Assembly: GCA_022453515.1 (NCBI GenBank)
Contig: JAJNNY010000005.1
Span: 992,001 to 1,056,000 of the forward strand
Direction: 5' to 3'
DNA: 64,000 nucleotides
Source of the DNA: Astrocystis sublimbata
Taxonomy: Eukaryota > Ascomycota > Sordariomycetes > Xylariales > Xylariaceae
Shown: in pieces, positions 48,539 to 63,178 of the stretch
How positions within the stretch are numbered: position 1 is the stretch's first letter
How the letters are laid out: every line of letters starts with the position of its first letter
Made by a program: the position numbers and the translations under genes
Notes under the pieces: model-generated
Databases searched by the model: none
What the model was told of the DNA's origin: nothing
Seen by the model: the letters and a program-made list of their open reading frames with translations, nothing else

Positions 48539-49537
48539 AGCAGACGTGGGGCACGGATGAGTGACATCGTGATCTGGTAGTCGCCACCTTTTCCAACACA
48601 TACATACCACTTGCATTTTTCTGGCGAATTCCCGTGTGAGCTTTCGGATGGGTTCGGCTTGGCGTTTCGGAACGGCTAGATGGAGCGGTATCTCAACTGT
48701 CCAGCATATAGACTCTGACTGGCCGATGGGTAGATACACGCATTAGATGAGCACCATGAATTGAAATCAATACTAAGTTTCAGGTACCCGTTCAACATTG
48801 TCGATGCCGCGGTGATCGGACTGTCGTACCAACAAGGAATCATCCAGCACCTAGCCTGGATCGACATAAAGCCGCTTCACCGCAGCTCATGCATGTACAA
48901 GATATCTGTAGAGAGCTAACACTGAACATTAGCGTTGTCATCTATGCGTTGTTTGCCTGTTTGACGAAGGAAGAAATATTATCCCTGAAAATGAGGTATA
49001 TTCATACAAAGAAGGGCTGTATGCGTCCCCCCCCTACTCTCTCAACTCAAATTCCGAGGCAGAAGGCAACATCTACATTACAAGCTTTTCGTTCTCATGC
49101 TAGTCCTGGTCAACGCCACGCCTTGATAGTAGAAAGGACGATAGCAAGCAAACTTTAGAAAATGAGTAACGCCAGTGAACACCGAATAATGCAGTCTGGA
49201 CGCAGCAAAGGCAAACATCGCAACTCGAGACGAATCCTAGCTCGATCAATCAGGCTCATCCCGAACTGAAACCAATCACGCCAACCTCTCAAAACACCAA
49301 TGTCGTGGCCTCTGCGGGCGCACGCGGAATAAACCACTTGAGCACGAAACTCCCCCCACAATGAAAGACGGGGCGTTGTGATCGGACAATACCACTACAG
49401 GCGAGTCCCCTGGCGCCAGCCTCGCCAACGGTTAAACATAAGAGTCACAAGACTCTGAGAAAATCATATAACATCTCGACTCAGTTTTTCTGTACGGCAG
49501 ATGAAAAGGGTGTCCGGCATGATAAGACCGTACCCGC
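48539..49537. other. Convergent spacer between the hydrolase and kinase genes
   Basis: It holds both 3' ends. I see no gene with support. The frames at 48889-49158 and 49155-49361 have no family features. Confidence 0.5.
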
Positions 49538-51702
<2,165 letters not shown>

Positions 51703-53570
51703 GATTGCTCTCGATGAAGTGACGGCTCTGGCACGAGTCCCTATACACCCAGTCGAAATGGAGAGGAGCGCACGATGAAGCGATCTGGTTTCGAGCCGGA
51801 TGATAGCGGGAGCTGCAATAGCAGGCACCGAGCAGCGCAGCAACAGCCGCGCACAGTCAGAAACAGTCAGGTATCATGGAGATCCGTAAAAGAGCGAGGT
51901 CGGAAAGCTTCAGCCCATGCGAGAGATTCAACGGAAGGCACAGATGCACCATAAGCTGCGTTGCCACTATTGCCTAAGCGACATGTGACAAAAAGAAAGG
52001 ACAAAAAAAGGAGCCTGGAGTTGGCAAGCACATTCGACACAGCAAGCAATGCACCAGCCAGTCCGAGCTTAAAGCAGACCAAGTCCAGCCCAGGTTGTCA
52101 GGTTGTCAGGGTTGTCGAGGTTGTCCGGGGTTATCAACAGCAAACAGAGAGAGAGGCGCAGGGACAGCGAGGAAGAAAGCTAGGACCAAAAACAAGCTGC
52201 CGGTCTGGGAGTAGCGTATTGCCCCGATCGGGTAGCAGTTTGTAATTCGGACCAATAACGAGGCAGCTCGGCTCATGCGTGTCGCAGCCCTGACACCCTC
52301 CCACCCCGAGCCCACTGAACGCTAGGGTACACTCGGTGCTAGATAGTCTCAGGTCCAAGCTCAGGTCCAATGATGCAACGGTCGGGAATGTGTAGACTGT
52401 CTTTGGTTTGGTGGAGTGCGGCAGCTCAACAACGCTTCTCATGGTGATCACTGATGCGTGAGGACTTGGGGGTAAGTAAATACCTATATGTGCCTGAGCA
52501 CAAAGTAGAGAGAGAGACGGGAGAGAGATGTAAACCTTTAAGGATGCATGTAAAGAGGCATAGAACCACTGCATGGCACCTGCAGCTCGCTGCCAATGTC
52601 CGTGCATGCCAGCAGGCTCTACTATGCCCTCGGGTGTTCCAATGTTCTGTACGGTACATGGAGGCAATTACGGACGAGATGGGCTTAAGGTATATCATTA
52701 GCATTCAGCACAGAAAAGTTGCAAGAGGCAATCTCCAGTGTTCTGAGGTTTAATATGATGCAGCACCCCGAGACAGCAGTGCACACAACCTTACCTACAA
52801 TACATGTAGGTAGTGAATTACTTGCAAGTCTTAGAAGGTTTCCCCCCCACAAATCGAGATCGTTAGTTACCTAAGATACCTAGACAGAGGTACATGTAGT
52901 TTGGTAGGTGTACCTAAAGCGGGAAGCCCCATGGCGCTAAGGTGGTTACTGGGCAACGGCCACTAGCGACCCCTCTGTTTGGAAAAAGTACCAGGTGACA
53001 ACCCTTGCCCCAACAACCGCGTGCGCCCATTTGTCCACACCTCCTCTCGCAGCTGGGTTGTAGATGGGTTCATGGGTCCATACCTCCTGTCCAGGACTCC
53101 AGGCCAACCAAACCCTGCCCTGCGCACATCTGCCAATGGTCTTGCTTGCATCTCTATTCCCCAATATTGTTTGTTCCCAGCTTGTGTTATTATATCCAAC
53201 AAGCGGTAGAATCACAATTCACAGCTCATTGCGCATTTCCCGCGAATTAGCTACCCACGAAGCGCAGGGGAGTGTGCATCTATCTGTACGCTCCACAGGT
53301 TCGCAGCTGTTCCCCCAGGGCCTTCACACCGCTCCCTCCTCCTCGCTCCTCGATCTGCTTGTCTTCTCGACTCGAGTGCGATCGATATCGAATACATCTG
53401 CCCAACCGGAATGACAGGAGCTGGACCGCGTCTAGCCAGCATCGACGCCTCCTGTACGTGATCCGCAGCCGATAATCGCAATCCATCCCGCGATTACCTC
53501 GAATCGCATCGCATCGCATCAGACCACATCACATCGCCATCTCAGTTTTTGCAGATAACAATCCGGCGCA
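51703..53570. promoter_or_regulatory. Shared upstream region of the GCK kinase and cyk3
   Basis: These 1.87 kb separate two divergently transcribed genes. A GGTTGTC array lies at 52091-52126. CCTA/TAGG motifs occur at about 52790-52813 and 52866-52905. Just before the cyk3 ATG a CATCTCAGTTTTTGCAG sequence ending at 53553 could be the acceptor of a leader intron. The long frames here on both strands carry no family feature. Confidence 0.5.
52091..52126. repeat. GGTTGTC tandem array
   Basis: Four close copies of AGGTTGTC, with one-base changes, are followed by a diverged fifth (GGGTTATC). It lies about 390-430 nt upstream of the kinase start codon. Confidence 0.7.
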
Positions 53571-56500
53571 ATGGTTCTGGGACCACCGCCTCTGCCCACG
53601 CGGTTCCCGTGCTGGTGCAGAGCTGTCTACTCGTGGGGAGGAGAGGTTGGTATACTCTATGCTTCGCAGACAACGCAACGGGCCGGTGTGCTGACAACTA
53701 TTGCATACAGTCCTCGAAGGACTTAGGATTCATCGAAGGCGACTTGATCGAGTGTTTGAACGCAGGCGACGGCTCGTGGTGGACAGGGAGGTTACGGCGC
53801 AACAAGACGGTTGGCGTCTTCCCTTCCAACTTCGTCGAGGTGCTCCCTGAGAACTTCCGCCCCGTCAACAGATCGATAAGTCCCTTGACCTCGAACAACT
53901 CCCCGAGTCCGAGCAACAGCGTGCAGAAAGCGAAGTCGAAACCCTTCCGCAAGCCCTTCGAAGCCTACGCGAAAGCACCGCATTACACGACGGCGAAGCA
54001 GCCCGAGATCATACGACAGCCCACCAATGCACCCGCCAGGAAGGACTCGGATAGCTCCTTTCGAAACAGCGTGAGAGGGAAGAGCGGACATGCTTCTACA
54101 CCTCCCCAGGCCCAGGACCATGTGGCGAGAGCTCCGTCGCCCGCGCCTTCGCGTCATGCCTACCAACGCTCACACTCGCCCGCGCCTCCTGCGGCCTCCT
54201 CCTACCACCATCATCATCGTGCTGTGTCGCCCGCTCCGCCCGCAGCATCCTACCACCCTCGCGCTGTCTCCCCTGCTCCTTACCATTCCTACCACCACCG
54301 GGCTGCCTCTCCCGCGCCACCGCTTGCCTTAGAGTACAATCAGAGAGCTTCTTCTCCCGCTCCGCCGCTCATGTTGGAATACAACCAAAGAGCCCCCTCT
54401 CCTGCACCATCGCGTATGCTGGAGTATCATCAGAGAGCGCCTTCGCCCGCACCTCCTGTTAACAACCACCATTCTCGGTCCCCCTCTCCCGCTCCGCCAC
54501 ACGTGCCCAGCTATGGCTATAATCAAAGAGCGCCATCGCCTGCTCCGCCGTCAGTGCCCAACCACCACCCTAGAGCACTCTCACCCGCACCGCCGCCCAC
54601 GCAACGCTATGGAGGTCGGACTCCCTCGCCCGCTCCTCCTCCTCCTCCCACCAAGATTTACGATCGGAGAACGCCATCACCTGCTCCTTCGTTTAGCTTC
54701 AAACCTTACCGGCCCGGTGCTGAGCGCGAGTCGCCTCCGCCACCAGCTCCGCCGCCTCACCGCAATCTGCTTACCCGAGGGGGTTCCAATGCTTCTTACG
54801 ATGATGCATCGCGTCAACAAGGATACAACACGCCACGTGCCGCTTCACCAATCCCGCCCTCCCCTGTGGGAGCTGGGTTCACCCCCTCGCCCTTGCGTGA
54901 GGCGATGGATGGTGTGATCGAACAACTTGATGCGTTAGGTGCGCCACGGAGCGGGTCTACCGAGCCCTCTTTTGATCCATGGTCTCCGGAGTCTTTTGAT
55001 CTGGTTCATCGGCGCTCCCGTAATAAGAAACAGCCAAGGCCACGGACAGCAATGGGGCTTGGTCACCAGGATTCCGGTTACGAATCGTACGGTGGCGATT
55101 CGTCGCGCGAGAACACGGTCCATGATGGATTCAAAGACGAGCAACCGCTCCCTCAGCTTGAAAACTATGTTGAAAGGATGGAAACTCGACTCCGCAAGAT
55201 GCATGAGCACAGTTCCACCTTAACCACTGATCATGGCATGGATCCCCCACCTCTGCCGCTCAAAAACCACCAGATAAGCCGACCCAAGTCGTCAATGGGT
55301 GATAGTCCTCACAAAGAGCGCAGTCTACGGAAGCAAAAGTCATCCTATGAAATCGGAAGACTTATCGGCAGAACTGCGACCACAAAGACAAATTCAACCA
55401 ACGCCTCTTCTGGAAACCGGAGCAGTGTAACGACGACGAGCACAAATACTCAGAGCACACATCGAAGTCTTATGAGCGGCATCTCGGCTAGTGCAATAAG
55501 TTCTACAAGCGCAGGAAGTTTGGCTCGAAAGAATCGGGCCCGCAGTGCGCTGGACTTTAGAGATGGAGACGAAGATTGGGACCCGAACCGACCTACGACG
55601 CCATTCACAGGGGTTTCTTACCATCCAAGTCATTCTACGTCTGCAATGAGGCCTCAATCGCAGATGGGATTTATCGAGGAAGGAATCGCCTCCGTAGGAG
55701 GTCTCGTCCAGCCCGTGGATGTCAAACCCAAGAAGGCCAACTTCATCAAGAGAATATTAGAGGCGACAAAAACCGGCGTGGCATCCGGTCGAAGCAGTAT
55801 AGCGACCGGCACTGCATCTTTACATTCGTCTCCCACTAAACGCTCAGGCCCTGATGGCATAACCGCTATCGCAGGTGGTTTGAGCACAACCAATTTAATC
55901 CGAAGTTCTACTGCTCGCGATATGGGACTCGATAGCGGCGTGGACTGGGTCCAAGTCCGGCGAGACGTCAATAGGTCTAATACCTTGAGCAAGAATGAGC
56001 GCAACGAACGACGCGACCGGTGCCAGATGATGGATTATCCGGCAATAGATCCTGTTGATGAGTTCTGCGAGAGCGTCGAGGGAGATGAAGGCGCGGATGG
56101 GCATCCAGTGCGGGAGCCTATCAACTACCAAGCACTCAGTCTCGGCCAAGTCGATAAGAACTCACGCTTCGTCAGCAATCTGCCTTCAATGACAACGTCC
56201 GTGACCCTGGCAACGACCTACGTTTGCCGACCATACAGAAGCGATGTACAACGCCTTCGCGCCATTTTTACCTGGGTTGCTGAACAAGTGCACTGGGAAG
56301 AAGACTTCGAGAGCGAAGTCGATACAAGACGGGTCATACAAACCAAGCGAGCATGCGCCGAAGAATACGCAGTCTTGGTGCATGAGATGTGTGCTGCTAT
56401 TGGTATCCACTCTGAGATTGTCCGTGGCTACCTGAAGACACCGGGCGAGGTGCCCGAGACGAACTTCATGCCTCGGCCGAACCATTGGTGGAACGCTGTG

Positions 56501-57613
56501 CTCATGGACGACGAATGGCGCATCATTGACTGCTGTTTAGCAAGCCCCTCAAACCCTCGCCGCGGTCTTTACTCGAATGCCGGCAGCGGCACTGCCGAAT
56601 TCTGGTGGTTCCTGACGAGACCGACCGAGATATGTTGGACACACATACCTGAGCATCATGCTCAGCAGCACATATGTCCACCCGTGGCTCATGAAACTTT
56701 GCTGAACCTGCCCGGCACCTGCCCGCCATACTTCAAAAATGCCGTCGCAATGGTCGACTTCAATACATCACTTCTCCGTATCGAGGATCTCGAGATGCTC
56801 CATATACGATTCAATGTACCAGAGGACGTTGAAGTAGCCGCAGAAGTCGAGGTCCGAGCTTTCACACGAGACTCAGATGGCGATTTCTTTGAAAGCGGCG
56901 ATGTGGTCAAGAAGCGAGCCCTGGCCCAAGCTGAATGGTACGGCGGCGTAAAGCGCTACACGGTGAAAGCACTCCTACCAGGAGATGAGGGCACCGGTGT
57001 CCTCAAGGTATACGCCGGTAAGAGAGGTCTTATGCACAGTATCAAGGACATTACACATCCCCTCGCCTTCGCTCTGCCGATTATCCACACGGGCGAAAAC
57101 CCGCCCTACGACTTCGTGACACGCCACCCCACACCTCACGCCCAACGCCACGATATCTATGTCGTCCAGCCGCAATGCCAGCGCCTTGCGCTCAACAACA
57201 CATTCGTATTCGCCATCCGACAACACCCGTCTAGCATGGGCAACGGCCCGTCCAGCAACCCCGGCGGTGCGAGCCCGATTCCCTTCGCGCGGCCCACAAG
57301 TGCTATGAGCATGACCAGCAGCGCCGCGGCGTCGGCGCCTAGCTCAGCAACGGGCAGCATAGCTGGGAAGAAGCCGGCGAAGCTGGCCATCCAAACACCC
57401 GGTGGCAAGATCTTGAGGCTGATGAGAAAGGAAGATCGGCGAGGAGGCATCGGCGTTGGCGGTCGTCACTTTAGTGGAGAGGACGAGGTCAGCGACGGAG
57501 GCACGTGGGAGACGATCATCAAGTGCTCGGAGCGCGGCGTCTGGCGGGGCCTCGTGCTTGCGGACCGCACTGCTAGATGGTGTGTCTTTGCGGAGTGGGT
57601 GTGCGTGGGTTAA
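53571..57613 (+). CDS. cyk3: Cytokinesis protein 3 (SH3 plus transglutaminase-like domain)
   Basis: The start is the ATG at 53571 (MVLGPPPLPTRFPCWCRAVYS). A 65-nt intron (53646-53710; GTTGGT...ATACAG) splits the SH3 domain. Exon 2 (53711-57613) continues SSKDLGFIEGDLIECLNAGD, GSWWTGRL and GVFPSNFVEVL. The protein has 1,325 residues. Residues ~150-420 are a disordered Pro/Ser/Ala-rich array of SPAPP repeats. The transglutaminase-like domain lies at about residues 895-1010: IFTWVAEQVHWEEDF, ACAEEYAVLV, GYLKTPGEV, NHWWNAV and WRIIDCCLA. His (NHWW) and Asp (IIDCC) are present, but the usual Cys position is not clearly conserved. Cyk3 proteins act at the division site, promoting septum formation; the transglutaminase-like domain is thought to be non-enzymatic in yeast. 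The N-terminus begun at 53549 in another frame is not the true one. Confidence 0.92.
54130..54700 (+). repeat. Coding SPAP-type repeat array in cyk3
   Basis: About 15 copies of a degenerate unit around (R)(A/T)xSPAPP are encoded in about 570 nt. Codon choice varies between copies, which argues for an old, maintained repeat rather than recent slippage. Confidence 0.8.
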
Positions 57614-60600
57614 GGTTAAGTCTATATCATCTTGGCCTTGCACATCCAGCTGTTGGGCTAGAAACTGGTTGGTGGGTGACATGCGTGTTTGATACAATAC
57701 CCGATTGGCATGTGACTTGAACTAGAAATTCCTAATTTCGGAGCGAGTTTCTGCAGTACCTCGTGCATTTTGCTTGGTGTTGCTGGTGGGCCAATCTGGG
57801 AGTCTTGAGTTTTTTTTCCTTCTGTTTAATATCCAAGGCGGCGTTTCATGGGGGAGCCATGATGGGTTCGCCTCTTGCTGCAATGCTAGCATTAGCCTGT
57901 CACTATATGCTGAGAGTTTGATGTTACTGAACTCTGATTATGTACAATTGCAATAGCTGTGCAATGACAGCAGCTGTAAACAATGAAATCCGTTAAACAT
58001 ATAATATCATTCTCTGTCCAAATCATTACGTATAGGTGACTCAATGATAGACTCAAATGAGAACAACTGTAACAAGAGATTTGGTGAAGTCAAAGATTCA
58101 AGCAAAACTGTTCCCTGTCTCGGGCAAATTCTCTTCTGCTCTGGTACCTCAGGGAGAACACATGAGGCATTATCTTCAAGTGAGAAGCTTACTGCATCAA
58201 CGCTGCGAGAACATCCAAAGGGAAGTGTATGCGTGACAAGCAGAAATTCCGCCATTGTTGTCTTTGGCTTTATTGAAACGCTGTCGTCTGATCAACAAGT
58301 CTTGAAACAAAAATGATCAATCTTTATTATTTAAGTGTACGTATTTCTCACGATTCAACTCTATAGACTGGTTTCTGTCACAACTATTCAAGAATTCTAC
58401 CATATTCTATCATACTGTCGAACCATTTTAACCATACAGTCCTTGGGCGATTTATAGCATTGCTTATCTGTGGGGATCTTTAAATTCATACTAGGGACTT
58501 CTAGTGACTAATGCTGTCGACCTTATGAAATGCGAAAAGCTGCACAATTGAAGTCCGGGTAACCCCATCCAATGTATCACAATACACCAAGTTTATTTCT
58601 GGCCGCTTGTCTCGGTGACTCGCCGGTCGATTTGTTGCTGGCCTGGGCTACAGAGGTGATAGGTCAACATTTATGTCTCTTATGTTCCTAAATAAACTCT
58701 TATTACAATTAGTAAGTTCCATATTGTTAATGATAGTTTTGTAACCACTTAAAGTTATCCGGTCCGTATCCGTAACGGCACATGTGGTTATGAACTGACT
58801 GATTAGAGATACTCAAAGTTAGGGCCCCACAAGTCTCGTTTTTCATTCCCCTTGTCAACAACCTCGTGATTGTATTCTGAGCCAAGACCCTCCTGGGCGA
58901 TTGACAGATTTGGAAGCAGGCCCCTTCTCCTCTGCCCTATTCTTCGGCTGGACATTCGCCTCGCATCACATACGCTGCAGACATGGGACTGTCAAATGTT
59001 TTGCAGGAGAGATGGTTTGTCCTAGATGCAAATAGCTCAGGCAAGGAAAGAGCAACAATGGGGAACCCCATGGATATCTCATGTGAGAGATGGAATACAT
59101 TCCAAGGGGTCCTTGAAGATAGTAAGGCTTATGCTCTCAAAAGTCTAACGTCATCATGTTTAAAAGAGTAGATGAAGCTCAGGGAATAATACTAATGTTA
59201 ATAACAAACTATCATACCTACAAGCCAGCAGTGACAGCATAATGTTAGTCTTTTACAATATTTATTAATACTTGCAAGCAGCCCCACAAGGATGCATTAA
59301 ATTGTAAATGTATACTCGCAATTATTATCTCAAAAGCTTTGTGATTAAAGAGCAATCATGAACATAACAATCAGATCTAATTACAAGGCGTAACGATGTA
59401 TACAAGAAAGGATTTCATAAGGCTTTCTATTGTTCTCTGCGAGAATTAGGTGGCAAGTAATACAACCAATGGCACTTCATTTCTAGGTGTGTAATCAACA
59501 CAATCATAGTGTTACCGTTACTATTGGTCGCTGAATATATAAAGTATGGCCCCGTATCTTTTTCTAAAACTAATTGGTGTAATACTGTGATTTCGCTGAG
59601 GTAAATCATGGGAGATTAGTCACAACACAACTCTAGTATCACAGAACCCAGACTTGCCGATTATAGCTAAAACTGTATAACCAGAGTAAGATGACTCATA
59701 TGACCTTGGCGTACAATTGTAAGTGACGTTACCATACTCCGGGCGCGCGTTGTCCTTATTCCAAGATGCGCTTCAAAATGCGGAGGCACGTGAGACGAAG
59801 CGCAACCCTCATAACATGATGCATTAATACTCCCATGGAGATTTCCATGGTGCTCTAGCAATCAGCCTGTTAGTTATTGGCGAGGCAGACGAGTGCCATG
59901 TTGTTAAGTCTTCTTCGCTACCTCCCAAATACAATAATCCTTTGTCAAAAAGGGTAGTAATTCGTTGGCACCAATGGGATGTCCACGTAATGGCCCATAC
60001 TGATCGGGAATTGGAACGTTACTACTATGAGGTCCTTCTTAGATCACATGTAGGGTTTGATCACACAGGAGCTCTTCAATGTAAAACGAGATGACGACAA
60101 TTACTAATAATATATTCTCGGCGACGGTTACCAGGCGTGACAGCAAGGTGACTATGAAACCTCCTGCTAAGTTCGCCGGTGACCTTGGCTCCGATATACA
60201 AAGGTGGAGAGAAACATTCACTGAGTTATAGGGCATAGCTTCGTGTGTGAAACCACAAGGAGCGGGCGGCGATCAGTGTCAGCCCGCAAGGTGAGTGGCG
60301 GGGGCGAAACGAAACAACGAGAGGCTACCAGCTGACATAGCTGTAATAGGACTTGAGTTACCACATATGTAGACCACTGCAATTCCCTGCCTTGTCTTGT
60401 GCAGCAGCTACGCAATAGCCCGCATGAACCCTAAGGTGCCTCATTCGCCGTACCAACCGATCGTAGAGATGTCGATCTCCAACAGCATGGGAGAAATTGT
60501 CGCTCTCAAGACGGGGAGAAAGACGCTGCGTCCGACCATGACACCGAAGCAATTAAAGGGAGCAAAACAGGTTCGACGACGGCCAAACCCCACAATCTGT

Positions 60601-63118
60601 TGTGCTGCCCACCTTTATCTGTCAGGAACAGGAACAGGACGGCGAGATCCTGCAACACGACGAATCGAGAGAGGCTGCTTGTGGCGCACATCAAGCTTAT
60701 TTCTTCGTGATGCATGAGAGTCCCAGTGACGAATAGAAGGTCGACAGCATGTAAATGACAGTGCATCTGAACTTGATGACAAAACCCATCCGACTGGTTC
60801 CGAGAATCTGTCTTGCGTTCTCATGTCACCTAGTGAGCGATAATTAACCGCCAGGACTCTGGGTCGCCTCCCGCCCATTATATCCAAAACAAATGGCACT
60901 TCTGCCGTTGCACTAGGGGCACCATGAGAATTCGACATGCAATGACCGGCGACCCAGCATTCCCGTAGGATCCTCATGGCGCTCGTTGGCTAGCCCCGAG
61001 ACCGAGCAGCCCGGAAATTGGTTTGCGGTATCGTGTCAATGATATGGCCGCCTAAGCCATGGTCATCGGAACGCTAGTCAAGCTTTGCGTTATCCCAACG
61101 CCAAGGCCTAGGAGGTATTGCATTGAGTCTCGAGTTGCCATCGGCCCGAGGCTTTCTACAGCAACGGGCGAGATTGAAATCGTTTCTACCGATATACAGG
61201 TAAGTATGCTGGCGGTATTGGAAGGTTTCACGTGAGGAGCTATTCGTCTTCCCTGGAAGGCATGTTGTGTCTTGTACGGCCAACGTGTTCTTGATATAGC
61301 CCTGATCAGTGGGAAGCAACGCACGTCCAGTGACATATACTAGTAGACAAGCAGCTGGGATTCCATCGGAAGCAGCAGTATGATATAGCCGCAATATGAC
61401 AGCTTAACATATAGCAACGCGGATAACGAGCTGACGAGGCACACGTGCCGAATTCTCATGCAGGTAACCTGGACATAGTTCATTTAGTTGGCAGGATGTA
61501 GGACACAGCTAGCAGCGACATATGATGGGGGGTTACGACACAGTCGATCAGTATCACGTCCAAGGGGTTGACGGGTTCGTGTTCGCGAAGAAAATAAATC
61601 GGCAAAATTGCACAAGCAAGTTCGACATCAAACCGAGGCGCACCTGAACACTATAGAACATATAGCTTAGAGTGTTTCTATGGCCGACGGCTCAGCCTAG
61701 GTAGGTGCATTGTGGGTTTGGATCATGGAATTAAGATTAGGCCAATCACGCTGGCTTCGTTGGCCATTCTGGGAAGCTACTTGTGTCGACAAGTGTGATA
61801 ATGAGTAGTGCTGTATAATGTCCTGCCCAGACAGCATAGAGCTTTTGGGAACAATGTCTGTTCCAATACAACCTTAACCCAGGAAGGATAGGTACCAAAT
61901 TGTCAAATGCGGATGTCCGCACCGGGGCGGTGCCCGCTAGTTTTTTGTGTCCGGCTATTGTCTAAGTACGTTCCGTCCCCTCCAGGTCCGTCGAGGAAAA
62001 GAAAGGACGAGTGGACATGGTGTGGTCGAATGTTGGTCGACAATCACAACCGCTCGCGGGATCAACGAGTATGCCCTTTCAAACTTATCAATATGTTCAT
62101 ACTTTTGCTGTAGTCCTCTCGCACCCGTCCTCCAAAGGTACGTTGATAGCAGTATCGTGAGTATCCTAGATTGCGGTGTAGCGCACGAGGTATTGCATGT
62201 ACTCACAACTAGTAGGGTTGTATTGTGGCTGGCAACGTCCCGCTTAACCGTTGCGCCCAAGTTATTTCTCGCATAAGATGCCTGTCGTGGTAATGCAACT
62301 TGTCTGGAGAACCCATGGCCAAGAATCCCCGATCGGTCAAGATCATTCTGTCAGCTTGGCACGGCCCCTGCCTGGGAGGCTGCATTGTCTGCGACAGGCC
62401 CATGTGCACGACACGTAGCCAATCTTGGGCCCTCAAATGGCGGATGGTTCTGCGCAACGAGAACGCGGAGGCGTACATACATAGGGAGACAATGGAACTA
62501 GTTTTCTCACTCGATTCGTGAATAGTTGCAGCATTGTGAAGAAAGTGGGGGTAGGGCAGAAAACAGGAAAAAGAAAAGGCGAGAATAAACCCGGGGGGAA
62601 TGTGGCGGTTGAAGGCTTCGGACAAGGCCAAGGAAGACGAGGGACCAAGCCCGAAGACTCCATCAAAGCCAGCGAGCGGAGTCAGAACATTTGAAGGGCT
62701 AGCAATCTTGTGCAGTAATGTGGCGTGTGAGGCTTGCTGTCGGTGGGACAGCGGCGAGAATGGGTGCCTGCCCTTGCTCGGAGGCGACGAGGTCCGCCAG
62801 CCAGCCCGCAGCCAGCCAGCCGTCTCGCCATGCTACTTACCTTAGGTAACAAAAGGTACTTTTCGAGGCCTCGACGCATGGACTACCAACCCAACTTGCC
62901 ATCCATCGTACGCGCGTGCGTGTATTCGTGCAGCGTGTCTACCGTGCAGACGACTTGCAATGCGGGAGTATGAAGGCGGCCTGCCAAGCCTGCTTCAGAA
63001 AGGCAACGTAGGAGGGCGAGGAGGGATGGATATCTGGATGGGGATATCTAGATGGGTCTTTCGGCTGACATGTCCACTTTTACTTGTCGTGATACTAGCC
63101 CGTACGACAACTTGGGCC
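57614..63118. other. 5.5-kb gene-poor region, partly AT-rich
   Basis: No gene could be supported. 58.3-59.7 kb is AT-rich with many stops. The minus strand from about 61.4 to 60.2 kb contains several adjoining stretches in different frames that read like protein (for example near 61052-61336: ATRDSMQYLLGLGVGITQS), possibly a decayed membrane protein, but frames break often and I cannot name it. The plus frame 58044-58316 (90 codons, ATG) has no family feature. 61907-62845 likewise shows only short frames. Confidence 0.4.
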
Positions 63119-63178
63119 GCGCACACACGCACATACGCACACACGCACACACGCACACGCGCACACGCGCGCCCGTGC
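63119..63178. repeat. CA/CG-rich microsatellite
   Basis: An imperfect array of CACACG and CGCACA units over about 60 nt, ending in GCGCGCCCGTGCG. Alternating purine-pyrimidine sequence like this can adopt Z-DNA. No gene overlaps it with support. Confidence 0.85.

Noticed and set aside
53549..53710. Start of cyk3 at 53549 with read-through of the intron
   Set aside because: It disrupts the SH3 domain; the ATG at 53571 plus splicing at 53646-53710 restores the conserved SH3 sequence.
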